From Pseudozobellia sp. WGM2 (GTDB lineage: Bacteria > Bacteroidota > Bacteroidia > Flavobacteriales > Flavobacteriaceae), in NCBI RefSeq assembly GCF_017810075.1, contig NZ_JADNYK010000006.1:124001-188000 (forward strand): DNA of 64,000 bases. Direction: 5' to 3'. The notes below the pieces were generated by a model that worked only from the letters and a program-made list of their open reading frames with translations, was not told the origin of the DNA and ran no database searches. Of the stretch, positions 35,709-45,154 are shown piece after piece. Made by a program: the position numbers and the translations under genes. Each line of letters begins with the position of its first letter. Position 1 is the first letter of the stretch.

Positions 35709-37370
35709 ATGGGCACGTTTTCTTTATTTAAATCATACGGACCTTTACACTGCTTGTTTATAGCACTTCTCACATTAGGAAGCTGTAACGACCGGAAAAC
35801 GGAAAATACTAAACCTACCGAGACACCGAATATCATATTTGTCATGGCCGATGACCATGCCATTCAAGCTATAAGCGCCTATGGCCACCCTATCAGCCAA
35901 TTGGCACCAACCCCTAATATTGACAGGCTAGCTAAAAAGGGAGCACTTTTCACCCATAGTTATGTTACCAATTCTATTTGTGGGCCAAGCAGAGCCGTCA
36001 TTCTTACCGGAAAGCACAGTCACATTAACGGATTTAGGCAGAACGGAGACCATTTTGATGGTAATCAACCGACCCTACCAAAGATGTTACAAGAGGTCGG
36101 TTATGAAACAGCGGTTGTTGGCAAATGGCATCTTCATGGCCATCCTCAAGGTTTCGACCATTGGAAAATTATTGTAGACCAGGGCAACTACTACAATCCT
36201 GATTTTATAGAAAACGGAGATACTACCAGAATAGCAGGGTACGCCACCGATATTATTACGAACGATGCATTAGATTGGTTGCAACACAAACGAAACGATT
36301 CTCAACCTTTTTTCTTAATGGTTCATCACAAAGCCCCTCATCGCAATTGGATGCCGGCCTTGAGACATGCCAATAGATATGATTCCATAAAATTTCCGTT
36401 GCCAGAAACCTATTTCCCAGAGTTCGAAAACCAACAAGCCGCAGAAGAACAATTACAGACCATTTATGACGATATGTACGAAGGCCACGATCTTAAAATG
36501 ACCAAATCGTTGGGTTCTACCGAACTGGCCCATAACCCGTGGACTACAGATTTCGAAAGAATGTCAAAAGAACAACGTAACGAATGGGATGCCGCCTATT
36601 TACCAAAAAATAACGCTTTCCACAAGTCAGATATACAGGGCAAGGCATTGGCCGAATGGAAGGGTCAAAGGTATCTACAAGATTATATGGCAACCATTGC
36701 CGCAGTAGACGAGGGTGTGGGCGAGATACTTGATTATCTAGAGGAAAGTGGACTAGAGCAAAGCACTATGGTAGTTTACACCTCTGATCAGGGTTTTTAT
36801 ATGGGCGAAAAGGGCTGGTTCGACAAACGTTTTATGTACGAGGAATCTTTTAGAACCCCTCTTTTAATGAAATTGCCAGGTACAATTAAGCCCGGCACAA
36901 AAATAAATGCCTTAGTTCAGAATTTAGATTTTGCCCAAACCTTTCTTGATTTGGCCGGAGCCGAAGAAACGACTTCTGAAATGCAAGGCCAATCTTTAAA
37001 AGGTCTTCTAAATGGCAGCATTCAAGATGATGATTTTCGTGACCTTATTTATTATCACTATTACGATTATCCTGCCTTTCATATGGTCAAAAAGCATTAT
37101 GGCATTAGAACAAAAAGCTACAAGCTAATACACTTTTATGATGATATCGATACATGGGAATTTTATGATCTTGATAACGATTCTTTGGAGCTCGACAATA
37201 AGATTAATGACCAAACTTATACCTCGGTAATCAAGACCATGCACCAAAAACTGGATAGCATTCAGAAAGTTTACAAGGTGAGCGATAAAGAATTTAAACG
37301 GGCACCTCAAGAAAAGGTCGACCGTGCTTACAAACAATTTAAAAGATTAAGGGGCCAAGCTGTCAACTAA
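35709..37370 (+). CDS. S1-family sulfatase lipoprotein (end of PUL 1)
   Basis: The product has 553 residues. The N-terminus has a lipoprotein signal ending LTLGSC (Cys about 27) with no acidic string after it (NDRKTEN), so it is probably periplasmic. Sulfatase hallmarks are NIIFVMADDHAIQ (first metal site), the activation motif CGPSRAVILTGKHSH (C-x-P-S-R), VVGKWHLHG and YTSDQGFYMGEKGW. The general appearance is close to the N-acetylglucosamine-6-sulfatase-like S1_11 group, but the substrate is not certain. It starts 39 bp after the GH3 stop on the same strand, so it is probably co-transcribed with PUL 1. It is convergent with the fucose operon, leaving only 13 bp between stops. Confidence 0.88.
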   Translation: MGTFSLFKSYGPLHCLFIALLTLGSCNDRKTENTKPTETPNIIFVMADDHAIQAISAYGHPISQLAPTPNIDRLAKKGALFTHSYVTNSICGPSRAVILTGKHSHINGFRQNGDHFDGNQPTLPKMLQEVGYETAVVGKWHLHGHPQGFDHWKIIVDQGNYYNPDFIENGDTTRIAGYATDIITNDALDWLQHKRNDSQPFFLMVHHKAPHRNWMPALRHANRYDSIKFPLPETYFPEFENQQAAEEQLQTIYDDMYEGHDLKMTKSLGSTELAHNPWTTDFERMSKEQRNEWDAAYLPKNNAFHKSDIQGKALAEWKGQRYLQDYMATIAAVDEGVGEILDYLEESGLEQSTMVVYTSDQGFYMGEKGWFDKRFMYEESFRTPLLMKLPGTIKPGTKINALVQNLDFAQTFLDLAGAEETTSEMQGQSLKGLLNGSIQDDDFRDLIYYHYYDYPAFHMVKKHYGIRTKSYKLIHFYDDIDTWEFYDLDNDSLELDNKINDQTYTSVIKTMHQKLDSIQKVYKVSDKEFKRAPQEKVDRAYKQFKRLRGQAVN

Positions 37371-37383
37371 GCCCCAATCAATC

Positions 37384-39480
37384 CTATTTTTCATTCGTAA
37401 TGACCCCAACCTCACCAAAAGAAGCGGTATGGTCTTCGCCATCGACCATAATAGCCTTTAATTTGATATAACGACCCGTAGTCGGCTTGAAGTTTATAGT
37501 CTGTAATATTCGGTTGTTGACCACGTTACCAAATTCACCCTTAGAAACAGTTTTCCAACTTCTATTATTGCTGCTTACGGCAAACTCATAATCGGTAATA
37601 ATACCAAAGGGGTATCTATCTTGAATAGGTAAATAAGTGAACCCCTTTAACTCATAACTCTCACCAAGGTCTATAATTATTTCTTGAGGTGTATTTACAC
37701 CTTTATCGGTAGCCCAGGAAGTTGAAGGGTTCTCGTCAATAAGTTTTTCAGTTTCGTCGATATTTCCAGAAGAAACGCTAACGACCTTCCAGTCTTTCTT
37801 GGCAATATCAAGGTAGGTCATTTGGCTTTCAGATTGTTCTCCCGTTTCACTATCGTAACCAATCGCTTTGAGTGTTGTGGGCTTTTCTACCATAAATGGT
37901 TTTTCATATTTCTTACTGTTATTGGTAGGCTCGCTCCCATCTAAAGTATAATATACATCGACCTCATCATCCGGCACGGAAAGACTTACCATACCACTTC
38001 GTTCTCTGTCAACCTCAGGTGCAATCAATAAATTGGGCGCACGGTATAATTCTACATTACAGATGACAAGAGGTCCTTTAGACTCTAAAAAGTTTACTTT
38101 GATTTTTGTAGCTTCGACAGTGTCGAACCGGAGTATTCGCTTGTTACCGACAGTGGTCTGTTCATCGATAGTTTGCCACTCTCCGTTTACCTCAGCTTCC
38201 ACCGAAAATTTGATGATCCTTTGACCTAAAGGAATATACTCTTGTAATAAAATACGGTTAACTTCCGTAGGTTTGTCAAATTCAAAAGTTAACGAAGCCG
38301 TTTCTACCCCATCGCTCGTTGCCCAATAGGTCTCATCATCGCCATCGTTCACATTCGATGCGTCGAAAGCACTATCATCACCTCTTACTTCAGTGGCCGT
38401 TACTTGAAGGCCTTGTGCCAGTTCGTTTGAAAAATCTTTATCAATTTGCTTTTTGAGTGCCATCAATTGCTTCACATCGGTTTCGTGAACCAAACCTCTG
38501 TCATCAACAGGCAGGTTCAATAAGAAGTTACCGTTTCTTCCTATGGATTCATAAAACGTCTGAACCAGGCGAGGTAAACTTTTCACTTGATGATCTTCTC
38601 TCGGGTGATAATACCAACCCGGGCGAATAGAGGTATTTACTTCGGCCGGAAGCCAATGTGTACCGTCTTGATGACCCGAACGAAGTTCTTTGTATCTCGG
38701 CCAACCCGGATAAATTTCATCACGTCTCATAATGCTCCAATTGGTTTCGTTCGCAAAACCTTCTTCAGTACCCACCCATCGAATGTCTGGTCCGCCATCA
38801 CTGAATATAACCGCATTGGGCTGAAGTTCACGAACGATTTCGGTAACCTTGTCCCATTGATAGTACGTTTTGTTGTCTATTTTACGCTCTTCATTGGCTC
38901 CGCCATAATAACCTGTTCCACCATTGGCCCCATCGAACCAAACTTCGAATACTTCGCCATAATTGGTCAAGAGTTCTCGTAATTGTTCATGATAACTGGC
39001 GACATATTCGGGTTTTCCATAGTCTGCATCGTTACGGTCCCAAGGCGATAGGTAGACCCCGAATTTGAGTCCGAATTCTTCACAGGCTTCCGATAATTCT
39101 TTTATTAAATCACCCTTTCCATCTTTCCATGGAGAGTTCTTGACCGAATGCTCGGTAGTTTTGGTAGGCCAAAGACAAAACCCATCATGGTGTTTAGCGG
39201 TAATAATAATACCTTTCATACCGGCATCTTTAGCAACTTTGGCCCACTGTCTCACATCTAATTCCGATGGATTGAACATTTTGGGAGATTCTCCGCCCAA
39301 ACCCCATTCCATATCGGTAAAAGTGTTCATATTAAAATGTACAAAAGCATAATATTCCATATCATGCCAAGCCAAATGGCGTTCAGAGGGTAATGGCCCA
39401 ACGGGTTTTGGAGGCTCTACCGTTTTACACGAAGCCAGTGAAAAAATAATTGCGATTACAAGTAATTTGGTCATTTTCAT
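37384..39480 (-). CDS. GH29 alpha-L-fucosidase lipoprotein with two F5/8-type C domains
   Basis: The product has 698 residues from the ATG at 39480 (MKMTKLLVIAII), ten bases after the upstream stop. An in-frame start at 39546 would overlap the upstream gene by 56 bp and hide the lipobox (LASC, Cys18). GH29 catalytic domain about 35-365, with TAKHHDGFCLWP and the nucleophile Asp183 in EVWFDGANGG. Then come an F5/8-type C (CBM32-like) domain (about 368-493), a chitobiase-type beta domain (about 502-550; VYYTLDGSEPTNN) and a second F5/8-type C domain (about 575-698). It is the last gene of the minus-strand operon. The three accessory modules suggest docking on a large branched glycan. Linkage specificity is unknown. 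Confidence 0.9.
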   Translation of the reverse strand: MKMTKLLVIAIIFSLASCKTVEPPKPVGPLPSERHLAWHDMEYYAFVHFNMNTFTDMEWGLGGESPKMFNPSELDVRQWAKVAKDAGMKGIIITAKHHDGFCLWPTKTTEHSVKNSPWKDGKGDLIKELSEACEEFGLKFGVYLSPWDRNDADYGKPEYVASYHEQLRELLTNYGEVFEVWFDGANGGTGYYGGANEERKIDNKTYYQWDKVTEIVRELQPNAVIFSDGGPDIRWVGTEEGFANETNWSIMRRDEIYPGWPRYKELRSGHQDGTHWLPAEVNTSIRPGWYYHPREDHQVKSLPRLVQTFYESIGRNGNFLLNLPVDDRGLVHETDVKQLMALKKQIDKDFSNELAQGLQVTATEVRGDDSAFDASNVNDGDDETYWATSDGVETASLTFEFDKPTEVNRILLQEYIPLGQRIIKFSVEAEVNGEWQTIDEQTTVGNKRILRFDTVEATKIKVNFLESKGPLVICNVELYRAPNLLIAPEVDRERSGMVSLSVPDDEVDVYYTLDGSEPTNNSKKYEKPFMVEKPTTLKAIGYDSETGEQSESQMTYLDIAKKDWKVVSVSSGNIDETEKLIDENPSTSWATDKGVNTPQEIIIDLGESYELKGFTYLPIQDRYPFGIITDYEFAVSSNNRSWKTVSKGEFGNVVNNRILQTINFKPTTGRYIKLKAIMVDGEDHTASFGEVGVITNEK

Positions 39481-39490
39481 TGTAGATAAT

Positions 39491-41647
39491 TTAGCGAACG
39501 GTAAGCCACGTATAGCTTCCAGCAGGTATTTGTATAGGTAAATCAACAGTATAGTCTCGATTGAGATTATAGGTTTCGGTCAATTCGTCGTTTTCAGATA
39601 TTTTAGCAGTAGTTTCCAATCCCGTATAGTACAAAGGAATATTTACAACCTCATCGATGTCTTCTGAAGTCGGATTGAACAGAAGGATCATCCCTTTTTC
39701 TTTCAATTTTGGGTCTACATGCATAAAACCATCCCAAGTTCGCCCATTGGCTCTTCTTAGGTGAATCAGATCTGCATTCAAAATTTGTCGATATTTTTTG
39801 TACCACTCAATTTGATTTTGAACCAAGGTTTTGGTCTCTTTACTATCGAATAATCGAGGACCTCGATAGCATGCCTGAACCCCTGCACCATAATTTTGCA
39901 CCATATGCGCTTCATAAGCATTCAAATGCTCTTTTAAGGGTTCAAGTGTAGCAGCTTCTCCGCCACCATGGTATTCGGTTAGCGGAACAAATGTCCATGC
40001 CATGCTAGGGGCTTTCTCCCAAGTGCCGTCATAAATATTTTGCCTTCCCAACAGAATTTGCTGGTCTCGAGGTAGTGACCAGTTGACTTCTCGGTACCCT
40101 ATACCACACTTATTAGACCCTTGTAAAAAATAGAAATCGGGCGCATTTAAGTAAATATCCTTTTCTCGAAGCGTATTATAAAAATCTACTGACATTTTCC
40201 ATTGTACCCATTGTGAATCTTCATAACCTTTATGGTACCTGTGTGATGTAGAAGCACAGTAGTCACCGGGGTAAGGGCCATCATGTTCCAACAGATCAAA
40301 ACCTGTTTCATCTAAAAAGTAAGCTATTTTTTGAATATACTCATACCCCCATTGCGATGCCAAACATGGTGCATTCAAGAATTTGGCACCTCCGGGTTTT
40401 CCGGTTTCCTTATCTATTACATCGACCGAGTCTGCAATTTTTCTACTACTAAATAGAGAATATCCGCCCAGTTGAATGCCTTTTTTATGAGCGTAATCGG
40501 CCAGTTTTTTAAACTTTGAAATATTTACCGCTGTTGTATCTTCCATATTCAGACCGCTTCCAAAACTAAGAATGACCATTTCATAATCGGTGGCAGCACA
40601 TTGATCAATTGCCGTTTTCACAACCTTTTCATCAGTTGACGTCAAGTGCATAAATATGGGGTTCTCAGTTACCCAAGGTGCAAGTTTTCTATACATTTTT
40701 CGAACGCTCAAAGTATTTCGTTCACGCTCTGTACCGTCTAAAAGCAATTCGTAGATCTTAAAACTTTCAAAGGTATCACCATGCTTTAAAAGAGCATTCG
40801 GCCCAACCTCTAATTTGCTTTCCAAGAGACAGGGTGTCTCTAACAACCAGTTTACTTGTGAAGTATACTCTGGATCCGGAGACCAAAAGGTAGTAACATT
40901 TGACTCTCCGGTTGTAAACCCTCCAAAAGCATAATCGCTTTCGACATGAATATTAGGTCTTTTCCATTCCGATGGCGGTTCAACTGCATTTTCAACTTCA
41001 GGAAATGCCAAAATCTCGTTCTTAAATCCGGTGACGGTTACCACATTATCAGACTGGTTTTCTACTGTCACCCATTTCGATAGTACGGGCATTTCATCAA
41101 AAATCGCATAATGAACAGAAACTGTAATTCGCTCTAACTCTTTCGCTTTATGATGGAATCTTAAAATCAATTCTTTGCCCGAAGGAGCGATACGTTCGCT
41201 TGTGTTGTATCTTTTACTTCCTTTATAGTTAATATTCGGTTCAAGTTGCTTTATCCTATATTCACTGAACTGAAAAGCTAAGGAGTCTGATGAAAGATTT
41301 GGGAGCCAGTCTTCAAGAAAATAACCGTGCTCTTTAAGACCTACCAGACCACCCACAGCATAAGTACTATCATTTATAGCAATTTCAGCCTCTGGCTTAA
41401 TACTGCGAAGCATTTGCTCACCAGTAACTAGATTTTCAAAAACCACTGTAGCGGCGTTAGCGCCTAAATAAATCTTTCGGTGAATTAAACCATTTGATAA
41501 ACTAATGGCTTCATTGCTCTCAGATATCTGTGCCGAATAACTACTTGAATCGATTAGCCAATCTATTTTTGAAGTTGACTGAGCTACTAGCGAAGCGGTA
41601 CTACAAACTAGAATTAAGAATAGAAATTGATTCAAGTGTCTGTTCAT
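39491..41647 (-). CDS. Secreted TIM-barrel glycoside hydrolase of unassigned family
   Basis: The product has 718 residues with a signal peptide (cleavage near LVAQ, residue 23). The N-terminal half (about 25-320) is beta-rich, like the supersandwich domain of clan GH-D enzymes (for example YAIFDEMPVLSKWVTVENQS). The middle (about 330-640) reads as a TIM barrel with YEMVILSFGSGLNMED, GIQLGGYSLFSS and an acidic motif LLEHDGPYPGDYC (Glu454, Asp456, Asp462) in the place where alpha-galactosidase-like enzymes carry the nucleophile. The C-terminus is a beta-sandwich (YTVDLPIQIPAGSYTWLTV). The layout resembles GH36/GH27-like enzymes, but I cannot match any numbered family. It is embedded among three GH29 fucosidases, so it probably attacks the fucosylated or galactosylated part of the same glycan. 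Confidence 0.6.
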   Translation of the reverse strand: MNRHLNQFLFLILVCSTASLVAQSTSKIDWLIDSSSYSAQISESNEAISLSNGLIHRKIYLGANAATVVFENLVTGEQMLRSIKPEAEIAINDSTYAVGGLVGLKEHGYFLEDWLPNLSSDSLAFQFSEYRIKQLEPNINYKGSKRYNTSERIAPSGKELILRFHHKAKELERITVSVHYAIFDEMPVLSKWVTVENQSDNVVTVTGFKNEILAFPEVENAVEPPSEWKRPNIHVESDYAFGGFTTGESNVTTFWSPDPEYTSQVNWLLETPCLLESKLEVGPNALLKHGDTFESFKIYELLLDGTERERNTLSVRKMYRKLAPWVTENPIFMHLTSTDEKVVKTAIDQCAATDYEMVILSFGSGLNMEDTTAVNISKFKKLADYAHKKGIQLGGYSLFSSRKIADSVDVIDKETGKPGGAKFLNAPCLASQWGYEYIQKIAYFLDETGFDLLEHDGPYPGDYCASTSHRYHKGYEDSQWVQWKMSVDFYNTLREKDIYLNAPDFYFLQGSNKCGIGYREVNWSLPRDQQILLGRQNIYDGTWEKAPSMAWTFVPLTEYHGGGEAATLEPLKEHLNAYEAHMVQNYGAGVQACYRGPRLFDSKETKTLVQNQIEWYKKYRQILNADLIHLRRANGRTWDGFMHVDPKLKEKGMILLFNPTSEDIDEVVNIPLYYTGLETTAKISENDELTETYNLNRDYTVDLPIQIPAGSYTWLTVR

Positions 41648-41668
41648 TTTAATTGAAATGGTTAGAAC

Positions 41669-43000
41669 TTAATTACTTTCAATAACGGAACCATCTTCAC
41701 GATAAAGATCAACCTCACCCTCTAACATAACAGCGAGCACCGTCATGTTTTTGTCAAGTACATGCTCTGGCAATTTAATATACTTAATACCGGGGTAATG
41801 ACTCCAATAAACCTTGCCCACTTCTTGATGGTTCAGTTTTGTGCCTTCACCAACTACATAAATACGGTTGATGTTATTTTTTAAACCTCTCAGTACGACT
41901 TCTCCGTTTGAATCTCCCTTTACAAATAGATAAAGAACTTTTTTATCTTTTGACAAAGTTGACGGGCCATAAAAATGCTCTTTCGGCATACCTGATATAG
42001 TACCGTAAATCGCTTCTTTGTGTTTATTTGTCCAGCGCCCTAGACCTTCAAGAATTTCAATCTGTTCTTCAGGAATAGAACCATCACCCTTGGGGCCTAT
42101 ATCTAACAAAAGATTTCCGCCGTTGCTTATAACATCGGTGAAAATGCCAATTATCTGGTCCGTAGTCTTGTAATCATGGTCATTCTTTTGATAGCCCCAA
42201 GAGTTGTTCATGGTCATACACAACTCCCAAAATTTATTTTCAGGTCTAGTAATTGGCATGCCTTGTTCCGGTGTCGCATAGTCACCTTCATTCTTAAGTC
42301 TAGAATTGAGAATGACATTTGGATTTTTCTCTTGCAACATGGCCCTTACTTTTGGAGCTTCCCATTCTTCTGAACTATGTTCCCAATCTCCATCGAACCA
42401 ATATAAATCAGGATTATATTTTTCTGATAATTCTTTAAGTTGACCTTGGTATAACTTCAAGAATTTTTGCCATCGTTGTGGTTCTTCTTGTGCCTTATAT
42501 CTTAGTGAATCGCGGGTGAAGTGCGTGTACCCATCATGCGACCAATCTGGTAGAGAATAATATATGCCAAGTTTTAAACCTTCTTTCTTTACAGCATCAG
42601 CAAATGGGGTAAGCACATCTTTTTTCGCAGACGCACTTTCGATAGCGTTGAAATTACCAAATTTGGTATCCCACAAGGCAAAACCCTCATGATGCTTAGA
42701 GGTAATGACCGTATATTTGGCCCCGGCATTTTTAATCAATCGAACCCATTCTTGGGGATTATAATTTTTTGCTGAAAAACCCTTGGTCTGCTTAAGGTAA
42801 TCTTTATGTGAAATATAGCCGTTATAGAAAGACCAAGATTCATCGATCCCGTTCACAGAATACAACCCCCAATGGATAAAGACACCTAATTTAGCATCTT
42901 TAAACCATTGCATTTTCTCTTCATTTATAGGTGCTTCGCCGGTTTGCGCTTGAACCGATAGAACTATAAAAGATAAAAAACCATATATAAACTTTCGCAT
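41669..43000 (-). CDS. GH29 alpha-L-fucosidase, secreted single-domain form
   Basis: The product has 443 residues with a signal peptide (MRKFIYGFLSFIVLSVQAQ) and no lipobox. The GH29 barrel covers almost all of it: KLGVFIHWGLYSVNGIDESW, YTVITSKHHEGFALWDTKF, the nucleophile Asp203 in DLYWFDGDWEHSS and ISNGGNLLLDIGPKGDGSI, followed by a short C-terminal beta domain. No accessory module is present, unlike the fucosidase at the end of the operon. It was probably periplasmic, acting on imported oligosaccharides. It sits 12 bp after the triple-esterase gene and 21 bp before the unassigned hydrolase. Confidence 0.92.
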   Translation of the reverse strand: MRKFIYGFLSFIVLSVQAQTGEAPINEEKMQWFKDAKLGVFIHWGLYSVNGIDESWSFYNGYISHKDYLKQTKGFSAKNYNPQEWVRLIKNAGAKYTVITSKHHEGFALWDTKFGNFNAIESASAKKDVLTPFADAVKKEGLKLGIYYSLPDWSHDGYTHFTRDSLRYKAQEEPQRWQKFLKLYQGQLKELSEKYNPDLYWFDGDWEHSSEEWEAPKVRAMLQEKNPNVILNSRLKNEGDYATPEQGMPITRPENKFWELCMTMNNSWGYQKNDHDYKTTDQIIGIFTDVISNGGNLLLDIGPKGDGSIPEEQIEILEGLGRWTNKHKEAIYGTISGMPKEHFYGPSTLSKDKKVLYLFVKGDSNGEVVLRGLKNNINRIYVVGEGTKLNHQEVGKVYWSHYPGIKYIKLPEHVLDKNMTVLAVMLEGEVDLYREDGSVIESN

Positions 43001-43012
43001 GTATCCTAAACT

Positions 43013-45136
43013 TTAATCTATGTGTTGTTTAATGTATTTGGCCCAAACTTTATACCCTTTTGGTTTAAGGTGGATGCCATCATCTGAAAACAAATCTTTC
43101 TTCAATTCACCGTGGTTATCTATAAAAAAACGGCTGATTTCATGATAAGTTACCTGAGGCTCCCCTTTGAGATTTTTTAAGCCGTCGTGCACCTTCCAAT
43201 ATTTATTTCTCTGTGATGATTCTTGTAACGTTCCGGTAACCAAGGGACCAAACAAGTGTATTTTAGCACTCGGAAATTTATATTTTGCCAATTCTACGGT
43301 ATTTCGAATACCTTCTATGATTTCATCTGCACTATCGAAAGGAAAATTATTGACCCCAATGGTCAATACCACATTTTTTGGGTTGGCGTTTTCATAATTA
43401 TTGTTATCTAGCCTCCAAAGAATATTTTGAGTTCGGTCACCTGAAATTCCCGCATTAATCCAGTGAAATTCTGTAAAATATTTCTCCGTTGCTTTTTCTC
43501 CCGGTCTGTGGGTTACCAGTTTTCTACTGCCACCAAAACCTTGTGTTATAGAGTTACCTATCAATAACAAATCTACATTTGATGAATTGGAACAAATTTC
43601 GTTAATATCGTTCGCTTGCGCCCACCAATCTTTACCCTCTACCCAACCGGCTGCGGAACGATACTCTGCCGATGGGGCGGGTACAATAGCTGAATTTATC
43701 TTCGTTTGGGTAGCCCTCAGAATAAAGTCTACAATGGGAGATGGATTTATTAGACTATGCGGATGATGGCCGACCTCCGACTTATAAACGGTTTCGATTG
43801 AGGCTCTGCTCTCTTTTAAAGCTTTGACAAAAGGAGCGGTATTTTCCGCTACAGGAACAACCTTATCAACCTCACCACAAATATGTAAAATTGGAAAGCC
43901 TCCCTTGGCTATTTGCCCAACTTTATTCAAAGGATTAATATGTTCATTTTTAGAACTTTCATCATCAAGAAAATCATGGGCCAACTTATACTTTTCCCAA
44001 TCTTGGGCACTGCCCTCGCCAGCCCCAAACCCACCGGGCCAACTTTTACCACTTAAAACAGGTGCATCGGCATAAACACAGGCTACTTTATCGGGGTTTT
44101 CAGCTGCCCAATTATAAGCGATGAGTCCGCCCCTGCTCATGGCTTCCAATACCACTTTTTTCGCAAAACCTGCACTGGCCATTATATCATAAAAATTGTT
44201 CCATCTGCTGACCGCTTCAGAATTTCCGTATAGATCCGCAACGTCACAGTAAGCTATGTGAAAACCACGTTCCAGCAAAGCAATATCAGTTTGTGGTTCA
44301 TGCCCCCAAAATCTAGCGCGCAACACCCAAGGTTTACTTGATATGGCCTTTTTAGGAAGGGCTATTTTCACGTTGTTTCCGTTCAGACTATATTCCTTTA
44401 GAGGAAAACCGTGAAAATTGCTGACCGATACCGCCTTCATCTCTTGAGATAAATTGACTTCGATTTCGGTCGGCACCGTTTTTCGAACCAAATGTTCGTG
44501 CAGTCTATTGGCTATCACTGTAGCTCCCAAATCAGAAGGGTGAATTTTATCCGGTAGCAAATCTTCACGATCAATGAACAGATGATATAAATCTATGATT
44601 TCAGATTCCGTTTCATAAGCAACCTTTTTTAAGGCAGGAATAATCGATTCTTTGATAATGGGGTTATAAATGCTTGTAGAGTCTTTTGTGAAAGCAGGTA
44701 CCGGTAATAATAAAATGATACGGGCATTCTCATTTTTGACTTTAAAACTTTGAATCAACGCTTTAGCGTCTTCTTCTAGAAAATTATAATAGGGTCTATT
44801 TTGCGACTTACTATCGTTGGTACCCAACTTTATAAAAACCACATCTGGTTCAAAGTCTAAAGCTTTTTTATATTCATCGGTTTCCCAATAAGGGTAATCC
44901 CCTTTTTTCAATAATGTAGTACCACTTACTCCGAAGTTTTGAACCGAATAGTCGCTACCCAATAAATTCTGGAGTTGCGCAGGATATGCATTTTTTAATC
45001 TATTGTGAAGTCTGGCCCCATAGGTAATACTGTTTCCGACACAGGCAACCTTAATCGGCTCAACAGTATTATTTTGACCTTGTACCGTCTGATAAAACGA
45101 TAGCAAAATCACAAAACTAACGACACGTTTTAGCAC
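43013..45136 (-). CDS. Three-domain esterase: SGNH hydrolase - alpha/beta hydrolase - SGNH hydrolase
   Basis: The product has 707 residues with a signal peptide (cleavage near VQGQ, about 21). Domain 1 (about 27-220) is an SGNH/GDSL hydrolase with nucleophile Ser36 (GNSIT), GTND at 105-108 and Asp196/His199 (DKIHPSD). Domain 2 (about 245-475) is an alpha/beta hydrolase with Ser334 in AMSRGG, Asp424 in GEVDKVVP and His457/458. Domain 3 (about 500-707) is a second SGNH hydrolase with Ser529 (GNSIT), GVNN at 594-597 and Asp686/His689 (DGIHLKPKGY). All three catalytic sites look complete, and domains 1 and 3 are not close copies. It is expected to remove acyl groups such as acetate from a fucosylated glycan in the periplasm. 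Which groups each domain takes is unknown. Confidence 0.87.
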   Translation of the reverse strand: MLKRVVSFVILLSFYQTVQGQNNTVEPIKVACVGNSITYGARLHNRLKNAYPAQLQNLLGSDYSVQNFGVSGTTLLKKGDYPYWETDEYKKALDFEPDVVFIKLGTNDSKSQNRPYYNFLEEDAKALIQSFKVKNENARIILLLPVPAFTKDSTSIYNPIIKESIIPALKKVAYETESEIIDLYHLFIDREDLLPDKIHPSDLGATVIANRLHEHLVRKTVPTEIEVNLSQEMKAVSVSNFHGFPLKEYSLNGNNVKIALPKKAISSKPWVLRARFWGHEPQTDIALLERGFHIAYCDVADLYGNSEAVSRWNNFYDIMASAGFAKKVVLEAMSRGGLIAYNWAAENPDKVACVYADAPVLSGKSWPGGFGAGEGSAQDWEKYKLAHDFLDDESSKNEHINPLNKVGQIAKGGFPILHICGEVDKVVPVAENTAPFVKALKESRASIETVYKSEVGHHPHSLINPSPIVDFILRATQTKINSAIVPAPSAEYRSAAGWVEGKDWWAQANDINEICSNSSNVDLLLIGNSITQGFGGSRKLVTHRPGEKATEKYFTEFHWINAGISGDRTQNILWRLDNNNYENANPKNVVLTIGVNNFPFDSADEIIEGIRNTVELAKYKFPSAKIHLFGPLVTGTLQESSQRNKYWKVHDGLKNLKGEPQVTYHEISRFFIDNHGELKKDLFSDDGIHLKPKGYKVWAKYIKQHID

Positions 45137-45154
45137 GCTCTGAGATTTATTGGT

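Noticed and set aside
37371-37383. Terminator between the convergent sulfatase and GH29 genes
   Set aside because: Only 13 bp between stops and no hairpin found.
39481-39546. Longer N-terminus of the modular GH29 protein
   Set aside because: It overlaps the upstream gene and displaces the lipobox from the N-terminus.
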